Below are positions 53,657-61,986 of a DNA stretch of 64,000 bases, one piece after another; within the stretch, counting starts at the first letter, position 1; each line of letters begins with the position of its first letter. This stretch comes from Dactylorhiza incarnata. Lineage: Eukaryota; Streptophyta; Magnoliopsida; Asparagales; Orchidaceae. The notes beneath the pieces were generated by a model. That model was not told where the DNA came from. It did no database searches and worked only from the letters and a program-made list of their open reading frames with translations. The stretch covers positions 1,956,001-2,020,000 of the forward strand of contig JAWHQI010000239.1 in assembly GCA_033032865.1 (NCBI GenBank), read 5' to 3'. The position numbers and the translations under genes are program-made.

Positions 53657-55018
53657 CTATTCTCCGGCGTTGTTCTCGCCATGTCCGTTCGGTATTCCTT
53701 CGTCTGGCGGCCAGCGTTTGAGTAAAAAGAGGGAAGACGCTTGGCGGCGGATCAACAACAATTTATTTTGCTTTTTCCGAGGTCGCGGAATGAAGAAGCG
53801 GATAGTTTCATAATCCACACCGGGCTTACCGGGAGCGAACGGGTCGGGCAACTGCGGCCTGCCTTGCGACCGTATCTTCTCCGCCTTTATACCTATTAGG
53901 AGCAGACCGGCTAAGGTCCGGTCTTTCTCTTCTCGAGCGGTCTTCTCAGAATCACCAGTATTTTCGTCAGGAGAAATAATTTGGCTCGAGGTCACGGGGT
54001 TATAGAGTAACATATCCTTATTCAGAAAATCATCCATCCCTCTGAGGATGCCCCCGATCGACATACTGGTCGCAGAATCTGGGATGAGATCGCCCGACTT
54101 GGCAAGAGGGGTATTGGGCGGGTCAATTTCCTCTTTCACGCGCGGATTATGTTGAAGACAGTCCGCCGTCGGTTTCTTAAAAGCTTTGTTTCCAACCTTC
54201 AACTTTTGAAGCTTCTTGGCAATTCGCTCGGCTGACGAATGGCCCCTCTTTCTCTTCTTTTTCTTTCCCGACTCCGGGATGATTTGCCTTGTAGGGCTGG
54301 AATCGTCAATAATCAAGACCGGTGAGATAGACGATCCATCCGGCCTGGAGGAGACAACTTCGCCTTCTTCCCCAATATTTAGCTTCATGAGTGGAGTCCC
54401 TGATGAAGTAAAATCTATGTCGAAGGAAGGTGAAAGATGGTCCACTTCGGGTTCTATCGACTTCTTTCCGAGGATTCTTTCCTCAGATGACAAGACCCCG
54501 GCGGCTTCTACCCTAGCCGCCTCCACCACCGCTGCTTTAGCTTTAGCCGCTTCTTCTTCAGCGGCTTTAGCTTTAGCCGCCTCTTCTTCAGCGGCTTTAG
54601 CTTTAGCCGCTTCTTCTTCAGCGGCTTTAGCTTTAGCCGCTTCTTCTTCAGCGGCTTTAGCTTTAGCCGCTTCTTCTTCAGCGGCTTTATCTTTAACCGC
54701 TTCTTCTTCAGCGGTTTTAGCCTTGGCCGCTTCTTCAGCTTCGACCTTAGCTACTATTTCTCTTGCTGCTTTTATCTTCGCCGCCTCCGTCTCAATAACT
54801 TTTTCCTTAGCCGACAATTCCCCGGCGGTTTTTCTTTCCTCCGCAGTTCTTTCCCCAGTTTTCTTCTTAGACCCGGAGGGTTCTGTCTTCGGAGATCGCC
54901 CGGCCTTATCAGACCGATGACTCTTCTTCTTCAGAGTATCTTTATCTTTCCTTTCCTCGGTTTTCTTCCGGTCTCCCCCCTTATCAACGCGGGTCTGAAG
55001 GGAATCAAGGAAGTTCAT
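53657..55018 (-). CDS. El-7 antisense gene 1, charged low-complexity exon
   Basis: A 453-codon open frame from an ATG at 55018 (MNFLDSLQTRVDKGG). Residues 1-60 are Lys/Arg/Ser-rich. Residues about 95-165 are seven 10-residue repeats 'AAKAKAAEEE'. The middle is acidic, and around residue 255-275 a basic 'KKKRKRGHSSAERIAKKLQK' looks like a nuclear localisation signal. It is absent from the sense genes. The following exon at 53551 suggests splicing near the frame's end, but no clear donor was found. Function unknown. Confidence 0.55.
   Translation of the reverse strand: MNFLDSLQTRVDKGGDRKKTEERKDKDTLKKKSHRSDKAGRSPKTEPSGSKKKTGERTAEERKTAGELSAKEKVIETEAAKIKAAREIVAKVEAEEAAKAKTAEEEAVKDKAAEEEAAKAKAAEEEAAKAKAAEEEAAKAKAAEEEAAKAKAAEEEAAKAKAAVVEAARVEAAGVLSSEERILGKKSIEPEVDHLSPSFDIDFTSSGTPLMKLNIGEEGEVVSSRPDGSSISPVLIIDDSSPTRQIIPESGKKKKRKRGHSSAERIAKKLQKLKVGNKAFKKPTADCLQHNPRVKEEIDPPNTPLAKSGDLIPDSATSMSIGGILRGMDDFLNKDMLLYNPVTSSQIISPDENTGDSEKTAREEKDRTLAGLLLIGIKAEKIRSQGRPQLPDPFAPGKPGVDYETIRFFIPRPRKKQNKLLLIRRQASSLFLLKRWPPDEGIPNGHGENNAGE
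54529..54738. repeat. Seven 30-bp units in El-7 antisense gene 1
   Basis: 'ggctttagctttagccgctt' plus 'cttcttcagc' repeats every 30 bp, encoding 'AAKAKAAEEE' on the minus strand. Units are almost identical and keep the frame, a sign of recent slippage in a coding region. Confidence 0.9.
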
Positions 55019-55210
55019 TCTGTTTGAAGGGGTGCCGATCTAAAAAATTCCAACCGCAATCGGCGAGTAGCGACCCGTGATCTCTGGAGAATTATGAAAG
55101 GGGAGAGCTCTCAGGCAATTTTATAGCTGGAAGCACAAGTCGGGTGCGGTCTTTCGGATAGAATTGATATTTTTGAAATCTCTTCGGAGTTTAAATATAT
55201 GCGGGGATTA

Positions 55211-55902
55211 TGTTTACCCAAGAGACCACTTTCGAGTGATACAACTCACATACTGGGCGGTCTAAAGCTCAAGATCGCCCGGACCGGTCTCAGTAAAAGA
55301 CATCCAGCACCAACCAGCGCAGACTAGGCGGTCTGATCCATCAAGTCGTCTCCAAAGAATGAAGATCAGTCAAGGACAAGTCCCAAAGACAAATTGCGGC
55401 CTCTGGTATGAGACCGCCCGGGTTGGAACGTTGCCTTGGTCACTACAACTTCAGGCCAAGCCAAAGAAAGACCGGAAGCCCAAGCCGCTAAACCGCGCGG
55501 CTTCTCTTCTCTTTCCCTTCTGAATCCCGTCACCGCCTGCCCGTTTCTCCTGTACCTGGGCAGGCGGTTATTTTATGCCTGCCCGTTCGGGCAGGCTCCC
55601 AAGCCTATAAATAGGGCGCGACAACGTTCCCAAGGGATGGACATTCGAATCTAGGAGCTCGCTTGTTGGAGCTGCGGACTCGAGTTCCCTGTCTTGCGAC
55701 CTGCTTGACCGGCCGGCTTGCACTTGTAACCCGCTGTAAATCTTTCTTTAATAAAAGGAAAGCCCATCACAGGAGTGACATTCGCCGTGACGGGCGAAGT
55801 CTGGCCTTGACCGCTGCTAGCGGTCCCATTTTTCCCACCTAAATAGTAACCGACAACCCGCAGCCTCCGATTTCCTTCGGAGGTGCGATTTCGGACTCAA
55901 CA
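55211..55902 (+). repeat. El-7 3' LTR
   Basis: TGTTTACCCAAGAG...CGGACTCAACA, 692 bp, same length as the 5' LTR. TATA box at 55606-55613. Preceded by a weak purine tract 'tgcggggatta' that may be the plus-strand primer. Confidence 0.95.
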
Positions 55903-56929
55903 CAGATCGTTTGGTGGTCAGGTATGAAGAATGATATAGCCAGATATGTGTCCGAATGTTTTACCTGCCAGCGCGTTAAGGCAGATCATAAGAGGCCTAA
56001 AGGTAAACTGAACCCTTTGGATATTCCAAGTTGGAAGTGGGAGAGTATTTCAATGGACTTCATTACTGGTTTACCGATATCTCCCGGAGGACATGATTTA
56101 GTGTGGGGCATAGTCGACTGTTTGACAAAGTGTGCTCACTTTATGCCTTTTAATATCGGCTACTCTATGGAGAAAATAACAGAACTTTATTTGTATGAAG
56201 TCATCATATTGCATGGTGTGCCCGTGAGCATTGTGTCGGATCGGGATTCCAGATATATGTCTCACTTCTAGAGGAGTTTGCAGGGAGCTTTGGGTACTCA
56301 CATTAGATACTCTACCGCTTACCACCCTCAGACCAATGGTCAGACGGAGAGAGTGAATCAAATTTTGGAAGATATGATCAGGTGCTATATTTTGGATCAT
56401 GGAGGAGCGTGGGATAAGCGTCTTGGGTTGATGGAATTGCCTACAATAAAAGTTATCGGGAAAGCTTGCAAATGGCCCCCTTTGAGGCTCTGTATAGGAG
56501 GCATTGCCGAACTCCCTTGTTTTGGGCCGAGGTTGGTGAGAGTCCGTTGTTAGGCCCAGAGGCTTTGGAAGAGATGAGCGTTGTCGTGACTCATATCCAC
56601 GAGAAGCTTCGTATTGCTCAGGAGCGGTATGAGAAGTATGCCAATCGGAGAAGGGTGGATCTAGAGTTTGCCGTCGGAGACTTATTGTTCTTGAAAGTTT
56701 CTCTGATGCCGAGCATTGAGAGATTTGGAAGGAACCACAAGTTGGATCCCCGGTATGTGGGACCTTTCCAGATTATTGAGCGCATCAGAGCGTCAGCTTA
56801 TAGATTGGATTTGCCTGCTTCCTTCCCTAATGTTCACTATGTGTTTCATGTGAGCCAGCTGAGGAAGTGTTTGCGTAGTGTTCGGCTTGTTCTTGATTCA
56901 GTTCCCGTATTGCAGCCCAACCTTTCTAT
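55903..56929 (+). pseudogene. pol: El-5 integrase, main part
   Basis: Starts with the right TSD cagat of El-7 and continues the HHCC finger ('CFTCQRVKADH', about 55957). The core has 'SISMDFITGLP' (about 56047), 'SIVSDRDSRY' (about 56228) and 'NGQTERVNQIL' (about 56335), i.e. D,D,E. A TAG at 56269-56271 replaces a tryptophan-type position. A frameshift near 56440 and another near 56929 break the rest. The C-terminal part has 'KLDPRYVGPFQIIERI' and 'VFHVSQLRKC', the GPF module. Confidence 0.9.
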
Positions 56930-57088
56930 TTAGAAGAGCCCATCCGAATCTTGGAGACTCAGGAGCGTGTGTTGCGGAAGAAGACGATCCCGATGGTTAA
57001 AGTTCTTTGGAAGAATCAGGGCATCGAGAGCGCAATTTGGGAGCTGGAGTCTTTTATGAGGAAGACCTATCCTAGCGTGTTCTCTTAG
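56930..57088 (+). pseudogene. pol: El-5 chromodomain
   Basis: A frame from 56930 to the TAG at 57086 encodes 'EEPIRILETQERVLRKKTIP', then 'MVKVLWKNQGIESAIWELES' and 'MRKTYPSVF'. This matches the chromodomain tail of Tekay/Del integrases (VLR-x-K, VKVLW, W-E-x-E). It is shifted by one frame from the preceding integrase segment. In the family this module binds modified histone H3 and targets heterochromatin. Confidence 0.85.
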
Positions 57089-57182
57089 AGTCCAGGTAAA
57101 TCTTCGATCAAGTAATCATTGAGTTTGTTTCTGTATCTCTCGTGATCGTTGGATTTCAAGTTTCGGGACGAAACTTCTTTTT

Positions 57183-57194
57183 AGGGGGAGTGAC
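57183..57194 (+). other. El-5 polypurine tract
   Basis: 'agggggagtgac' immediately before the 3' LTR start TGTAATGCCCC at 57195. Typical chromovirus plus-strand primer. Confidence 0.85.
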
Positions 57195-57317
57195 TGTAAT
57201 GCCCCTGATTTTCATTAATTATTTATGCGTAGACGCTGTGACGTAATTTTGGCGTAAGGGCATTACGTCTGCTCGTCAGGGTTAGTTTTGGGCCTTAGCT
57301 TAGTGAAAGTATCTAGT
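57195..57317 (+). repeat. El-5 3' LTR, first 123 bp
   Basis: TGTAATGCCCCTGATTTTC... aligns with 32132-32254 of the 5' LTR with few changes. It is cut at 57317 by the El-8 LTR; the last five bases, ctagt, would be the El-8 TSD. Confidence 0.9.
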
Positions 57318-57539
57318 TGCGGCCTAAATCACCTAGAGGGGGGTGAATAAGTGGATTCTATGTCTTTAAGCGGAATTAAAAAAATTAACACAGAAAAGCA
57401 AACAAACAGCCACATCACAGACACAAGGATTTTATAGAGGTTCCCCGATGTGGGTAGTCCTCTTTCCCGCCTCGCCTATCTAGCACTACGAGGCTAGACT
57501 CGGCTACTTCACCAATCTCAGATTATAACTAATCTTACA

Positions 57540-57665
57540 CCTCGGAGTTAAAACTCCTACAACTCGGAGTATACAACTCCTACAACTCGGAGTATAACAA
57601 CTCCTACAACTTGGAGTATAACAACTCCAACAAATAATCTCGGAGTGAAAAAACTCCTACAAAAG
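57540..57665. repeat. GGAGT/ACTCC repeats in El-8 LTR
   Basis: Five units of about 20-25 bp, 'caactcggagtataacaact' plus 'cctac'. Each has GGAGT and ACTCC as an inverted pair. Confidence 0.85.
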
Positions 57666-58067
57666 AAAAGATATGGAAACAAAATACTTCTTCTTAACCT
57701 CTAAAGAGATTAACTTCAGATCTTGAAAACTGAGTCTTCTTCTCAACCTTGAAAGAAAGCTTGGCACTTGAAAGATGTGAAGAGAAAAGACTTGGCTAAC
57801 CAGATCTGAATAGGCCCTTTGACTTACTTGAAAGAATCTTCAATAAAGAGAGCAGCAATAAGATCAAAGGCCTTCTTCTGAGAAATCTCTAACAACAAAA
57901 GAGAAAGGATCTTGAGCAGTAACTGTTAGGTCTCAGAATTCTTGTTCAGCAAGAGAGAAAGGAGATCGACTTTTTAACTTTTTCTTTTCTGAATAGTCGG
58001 CTGAAGAAGGTTTTTAGATCGATTCTTAAGATAGATTCTCTTGCCCTAAAATAAGGATTTATTTATA

Positions 58068-58076
58068 GGGAGGTCT
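58068..58076 (-). promoter_or_regulatory. TATA box of El-8 LTR
   Basis: On the minus strand 'ccctataaataaatcc' is flanked downstream by sequence that would be R/U5. Location, after the 97-bp array in the sense direction, fits a U3 promoter with upstream repeats. Confidence 0.6.
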
Positions 58077-58182
58077 TCAACGGCTCTTGCGACAAAGAAG
58101 GGAGAGGCGACACGTGTAATGCTCATGTCGGCTATCCCTAATTTTCAAAAATGAAACGAGGATTTGAAATCCGCCTGTCCGT

Positions 58183-58625
58183 CATTCGTCGAGATTCGTC
58201 GGGAGAACACGAGAACATCCGACGAATTGACTTAGCTGCAGAGTTTTCCTTCACAACCCAGTCAGAATGACCTCTGTCAGCATTCGTCGGGATTCGTCGG
58301 AATGACCCGAGTCATCTCGACGAATGGACTTGGCTTCAGAAATTTCTTCATAACCCAGCCAAAATAACTTCTGTCAGCATTCGTCGGGATTCGTCGGAAT
58401 GACCCGAGTCATCTCGACGAATGGACTTGGCTTCAGAAATTTCTTCATAACCCAGCCAAAATAACTTCTGTCAGCATTCGTCGGGATTCGTCGGAATGAC
58501 CCGAGTCATCTCGACGAATGGACTTGGCTTCAGAAATTTCTTCATAACCCAGCCAAAATAACTTCTGTCAGCATTCGTCAGGATTCGTCGGAATGACCCG
58601 AGTCATCTCGACGAATGGACTTGGC
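58183..58625. repeat. 97-bp tandem repeats in El-8 LTR
   Basis: Starts of 'cattcgtcg' at 58183, 58281, 58378, 58475 and 58572 give four 97-98 bp periods. The middle units are almost identical. Each unit has 'attcgtcgggattcgtcgg' followed about 15 bp later by 'tctcgacgaat', forming an 8-bp stem. They lie upstream of the TATA box in transcription sense, where enhancer repeats usually sit. Confidence 0.92.
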
Positions 58626-58930
58626 TGAAATTTTCTTTTCTTCTGAAAGCCTTCTCCACTCCTCAACCTTGAAATCCTTCAGTTATGAGAATATGAAGTG
58701 CACCCCAAAAGAGAGATTACACATGGACCAACACTTTGTTCTATACAATGAGGGATTACATTTTCTAGAACTGTGTTTGGTGATCCATTGCAACCTGACT
58801 TTGGTGTGCACTTAGCATTACAACCTGTCATAACACATCTAAACAAAGGTCATCAAATACAAATACAATTCATTTTAGTTTACTAGGGGACATCTTCAAA
58901 TCAAGATGATTGTAGACACAATACCCAACA

Positions 58931-58945
58931 ATCTCCCCCTATTTG
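58931..58945 (-). other. El-8 polypurine tract
   Basis: On the minus strand 'aaatagggggagat' abuts the LTR start TGTTGGG at 58930. Confidence 0.88.
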
Positions 58946-59133
58946 AAGATGTTATAACCCTAGGCACTAACTTGAATTGCACAGAAGGAATACTAAATAA
59001 GAATGCAGAACCCAGGCAGTAATATATATAAGGAAAAACAGAGTAGGACTAAATGTTTTAGCTTAACACAAAAGAAATGTGTATATATATATATATAAGC
59101 AAAGAAAACATCAAGATTCCAGAAAAGCACAGC

Positions 59134-61668
59134 TTATTCATGACCTTTGCCTTTCATCTTTGCAAACATTCTGTCCACTGCCTCAGATTTCTTCTTCAGT
59201 TCTGAATCCATTCTCTCAAAAAATGCCTTTGGCTTAGGCCAGTATTTGTCAGGAGCAGACTCTTTAGATCCACCATTCTTGAAGTGAATTCTTCTTTCAT
59301 TTGTCCTTTTCTCAAACTTGCTCCATTCTTCTGAACTATAATGGTCACTGACTTTTTCATTCTGATTGCTGACTCTATCAAAAGCAGAGAGAATAATACT
59401 TTTGGAGATGGGGCTCCAACTTTCTTGGAAGTTTCTAGGAGGAGGCTTAACATAAAAATCTCTGATCTTCTTAAGTGGATTAGACCTCTTAGCAGAAGGC
59501 TTATCAGCAAAAAGCTTCCTTTTTAAGGACTTCTCAGAGGGATCAGCAAAAAGAGAGCTGTCAGGATCTTGAACAAGGGATGGATCATCCCACAATTCCT
59601 GATAAGATGAAGCGGGGATGACTTCATCAGCAAACACAGAATCCTCAACAGGATTTGGAGAGAAACTAGGTGCCCTGGGTCCTGGAGCACTAGATGAGGG
59701 AAGATCTGATCCTTTATCCACAACAGTAAACCCAAGCATTTCAGCCACTTGCTTGAACAGCCAGCTTTGGCCTTCATAAGTGTACCAGTTTACATCCTTG
59801 ACATTTTGTAAGATGTTTTCCTTGAGATCTTGCATTTGAGAAGCTACACTTTCATTTAACTCATCCATTTTGCTTGCATTTTCTTCTAACTTGGATACCA
59901 CACTCTCCTCCCCCTTTATGACATCTTCATGTAGGAGGGTATATAATCTTTTCAGCTGATTTTCAACTTGATCATCCAAGTAAGTTATTCCTTGATCATG
60001 AGCAGAGCTGAGAGTAGAGATAGCAGAAGTCAGATGTAAAACATCTTCACTGACCTGATGCAGATTTTGGAGAGCATGCCCAACAGCTTTATTTGTATGA
60101 TCCAAAGCTTTCCCTGCAGATAGCATCCAGGCTTCTTGATCACTCTTGAATCTTCCCATATCATGCTTGATCTCAGCCATTTCTTGCTTCAGAGAACTAT
60201 CAACAGAGTCAATCTTCTTATAGACTTGCTTGATAGAGTGATCAAAGTGATCAGTCTGACCCTTTAGCAGCCCTGCTATGGACTTCAACAAAGAAGAGTG
60301 AGAGCTATCACCAGTCTCAACCTCTTCAGGAGAAAATTTATCAGCTACAAAACTTGAGGACTGTGCTATGTTGTCAAGCACAGTTGCTCTTGGAGAAGTG
60401 CTCCTAGCCACAAAAACTTCTGGAGGAGGCAAAAGCAGCACAAAAGGGAGGACCTCAGAAGGAACAGATTCAGCCATGAAGAAATCTTCCTGGTCTTTCT
60501 CCCCCTCAAGTAGAGACATCTCCTTAGCCAATCTCAGCATGGCACCAAGGCTGCCCTTCTCCCCAGAGTCAGATTGCTCATGAGGAGAGTTTGGCAAGAT
60601 TTCATGAGCTTCAGAATGAGAATCAACCATGGCAAGTGATCTCCTTGAATCTTCCAGCTGAGGAGCCTCAACAAAAACAGCAGCAACCTCTGGGCCCTCT
60701 AAGTCAAGATCAGCACCAGGAAAGACACTATCAACAGGATCAATAAGTACTTGATCAGCATCACTTGGAGGAGCATCATCTGCAGCACCACTGCTTGCAC
60801 CAATGTCTCTTGGGGTTGGAAACTCCACCTCAACATGTGCATCTCTGTCCTGTGCAGGAGCTGGACTAAGTCCACTCCCCCTGGAGGATTGCCCTGCTTC
60901 AATGGGCCTATGTTCATCAGGGAGAGGGGCCTCATCATCACTCAAAGCAGCCCTCACTCCAGCATTCCCTAAGCCCTTGGGAATTACCCTTTCCCATTTG
61001 GTGAAGATGGTTGAGTTGATCTTCTTTGTGTGGTGGATGGGGAGACCTCTTCCAAGATTAAAAAAATCTGGATTGCTACTGTGGAGAAGTAGACTGAGAA
61101 TTCTTCCAAAATTAGGAGCAAGAAAACTTTCTTTAATCTTCTCAAAGATTACTTCACCAAAATTGAAATTCTTCCGACAAATTATAGCGGTGTGAATTTT
61201 GAAAGCCTCTTCAGAGAGGTAGTCGTGAGAACCTACCTTGCATAATAAAACTTTTCCTATAATATCACACAGAAGCTTACCTCCATCATTCATGAACTTT
61301 CTTCTGATTTTGGAGCTTTGATCAAGAATGCCACAGAATCTTCTGGCTCTGAAAATATCTTCAACAGACAATTCTTCTGATTCAACTTCAGGCAACCTCA
61401 ATGATCGGTTGATACCACTAGCCTTCAAAATGATTTTGCAAGACCGAATAGAGCTTTTGATCTTCTTACCTTGGCCTGAGATTTTGGCATTGCGATAGAA
61501 CTCCAGAATATCCTGTTCTAGGATTTTAGCCGGCTCTTCCAGGATAAAACTGAGCCCGGCGACATCAAGCATCAAGATCACATTTCGAAATTCATCGGAA
61601 GCTGAGCGGAAGTCGCCTCTCACCAACTCTTCCCCTGAGTTCAAGCCACCTGAGGCTTTGGGCGCCAT
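59134..61668 (-). CDS. El-8 third ORF (Sirevirus post-pol ORF)
   Basis: An uninterrupted 844-codon frame, from ATG at 61668 to TGA at 59134. Residues about 20-250 form a globular, helix-rich region ('RNVILMLDVAGLSFILEEPA', 'SEEAFKIHTAIICRKNFNFG') that resembles the Pfam 'putative plant transposon protein' domain. Residues 250-460 are acidic and Pro/Ser-rich. Residues about 470-625 form a coiled coil ('HSIKQVYKKIDSVDSSLKQE'). Near 712 a basic 'KRKLFADKPSAKR' may be a nuclear signal. No signal peptide or convincing membrane segment is seen, so the historical 'envelope-like' label for this position is not supported here. Function unknown. Being open over 2.5 kb implies recent selection. Confidence 0.8.
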   Translation of the reverse strand: MAPKASGGLNSGEELVRGDFRSASDEFRNVILMLDVAGLSFILEEPAKILEQDILEFYRNAKISGQGKKIKSSIRSCKIILKASGINRSLRLPEVESEELSVEDIFRARRFCGILDQSSKIRRKFMNDGGKLLCDIIGKVLLCKVGSHDYLSEEAFKIHTAIICRKNFNFGEVIFEKIKESFLAPNFGRILSLLLHSSNPDFFNLGRGLPIHHTKKINSTIFTKWERVIPKGLGNAGVRAALSDDEAPLPDEHRPIEAGQSSRGSGLSPAPAQDRDAHVEVEFPTPRDIGASSGAADDAPPSDADQVLIDPVDSVFPGADLDLEGPEVAAVFVEAPQLEDSRRSLAMVDSHSEAHEILPNSPHEQSDSGEKGSLGAMLRLAKEMSLLEGEKDQEDFFMAESVPSEVLPFVLLLPPPEVFVARSTSPRATVLDNIAQSSSFVADKFSPEEVETGDSSHSSLLKSIAGLLKGQTDHFDHSIKQVYKKIDSVDSSLKQEMAEIKHDMGRFKSDQEAWMLSAGKALDHTNKAVGHALQNLHQVSEDVLHLTSAISTLSSAHDQGITYLDDQVENQLKRLYTLLHEDVIKGEESVVSKLEENASKMDELNESVASQMQDLKENILQNVKDVNWYTYEGQSWLFKQVAEMLGFTVVDKGSDLPSSSAPGPRAPSFSPNPVEDSVFADEVIPASSYQELWDDPSLVQDPDSSLFADPSEKSLKRKLFADKPSAKRSNPLKKIRDFYVKPPPRNFQESWSPISKSIILSAFDRVSNQNEKVSDHYSSEEWSKFEKRTNERRIHFKNGGSKESAPDKYWPKPKAFFERMDSELKKKSEAVDRMFAKMKGKGHE

Positions 61669-61986
61669 TGAAGTCGTCGACGTCGAGGAAGAGAAACAGA
61701 GAAATCGCGAAGGAGGAGACGAACGGTCGGGAAGGGTTTCACGGAAGGTTTCATGAAATCGTGATGTTTTCTTATAATTTATATATATATAACTCTAAGT
61801 AGAGCGCATACCTGTAGCATGATAAAGCTGTAGATAAATAGGGATATGATTCCACGGGAGATGAATTTGAGAAGAATAAATTATCTGATAAAAGTTGTCC
61901 CGTGAACACCCGTGAAACTTCATGAAATTTTCTGAGTTAATACGTGACGTCTCGTGCAATTTCGTGAACTTTCAACAGTCCCAACT
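61669..61986. other. Spacer between El-8 pol and third ORF
   Basis: 318 bp, AT-rich, with a 'tatatatata' run near 61781 and repeats of 'cgtgaa(a/c)ttcatg/cgtgaac' around 61900-61970. No splice consensus was assigned, though a splice acceptor near the start of the third ORF would be the expected way to express it. Confidence 0.4.

Larger units (their letters stand above)
42370..55902 (+). mobile_element. El-7: full-length Tat-lineage Ty3/gypsy element
   Basis: Two 692-bp LTRs (42370-43061 and 55211-55902) with the perfect TSD cagat (42365-42369 and 55903-55907). The LTRs differ at about 29 positions by hand count, roughly 4%. Inside are a single gag-pol frame (43111-48681), a 3' region with tandem repeats (48682-50499) and two antisense genes (50500-55018). 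Dual RNase H domains and antisense genes identify the Tat lineage. No standard primer site is visible after the 5' LTR. It inserted into the El-5 integrase. Confidence 0.95.
32132..57317 (+). mobile_element. El-5: Tekay/Del-type chromovirus (Ty3/gypsy), broken by three insertions
   Basis: A 2.6-kb LTR (32132-34743), a tRNA-iMet primer site, gag with three zinc knuckles, protease, RT, RNase H, integrase and a C-terminal chromodomain appear in canonical chromovirus order. A polypurine tract and the first 123 bp of the 3' LTR (57195-57317) follow. Interruptions are El-6 (38808-42288) and El-7 (42370-55902), both in the integrase, and El-8 in the 3' LTR. Stops and frameshifts are spread through all genes, so it is old. 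Chromodomain integrases are known to direct insertion to heterochromatin. Confidence 0.9.
57318..58930 (-). repeat. El-8 3' LTR
   Basis: 1613 bp. On the minus strand it starts TGTTGGGTATTGTG at 58930 and ends CTAGGTGATTTAGGCCGCA at 57318. It contains a 97-bp repeat array (58183-58625), 'ctcggagt...actcc' repeats (57540-57660) and a TATA box on the minus strand near 58068-58076. Confidence 0.88.

Noticed and set aside
54216..54920. 234-codon plus-strand frame in El-7
   Set aside because: It is the mirror of the antisense exon's 30-bp repeats and encodes an Ala/Ser run only.
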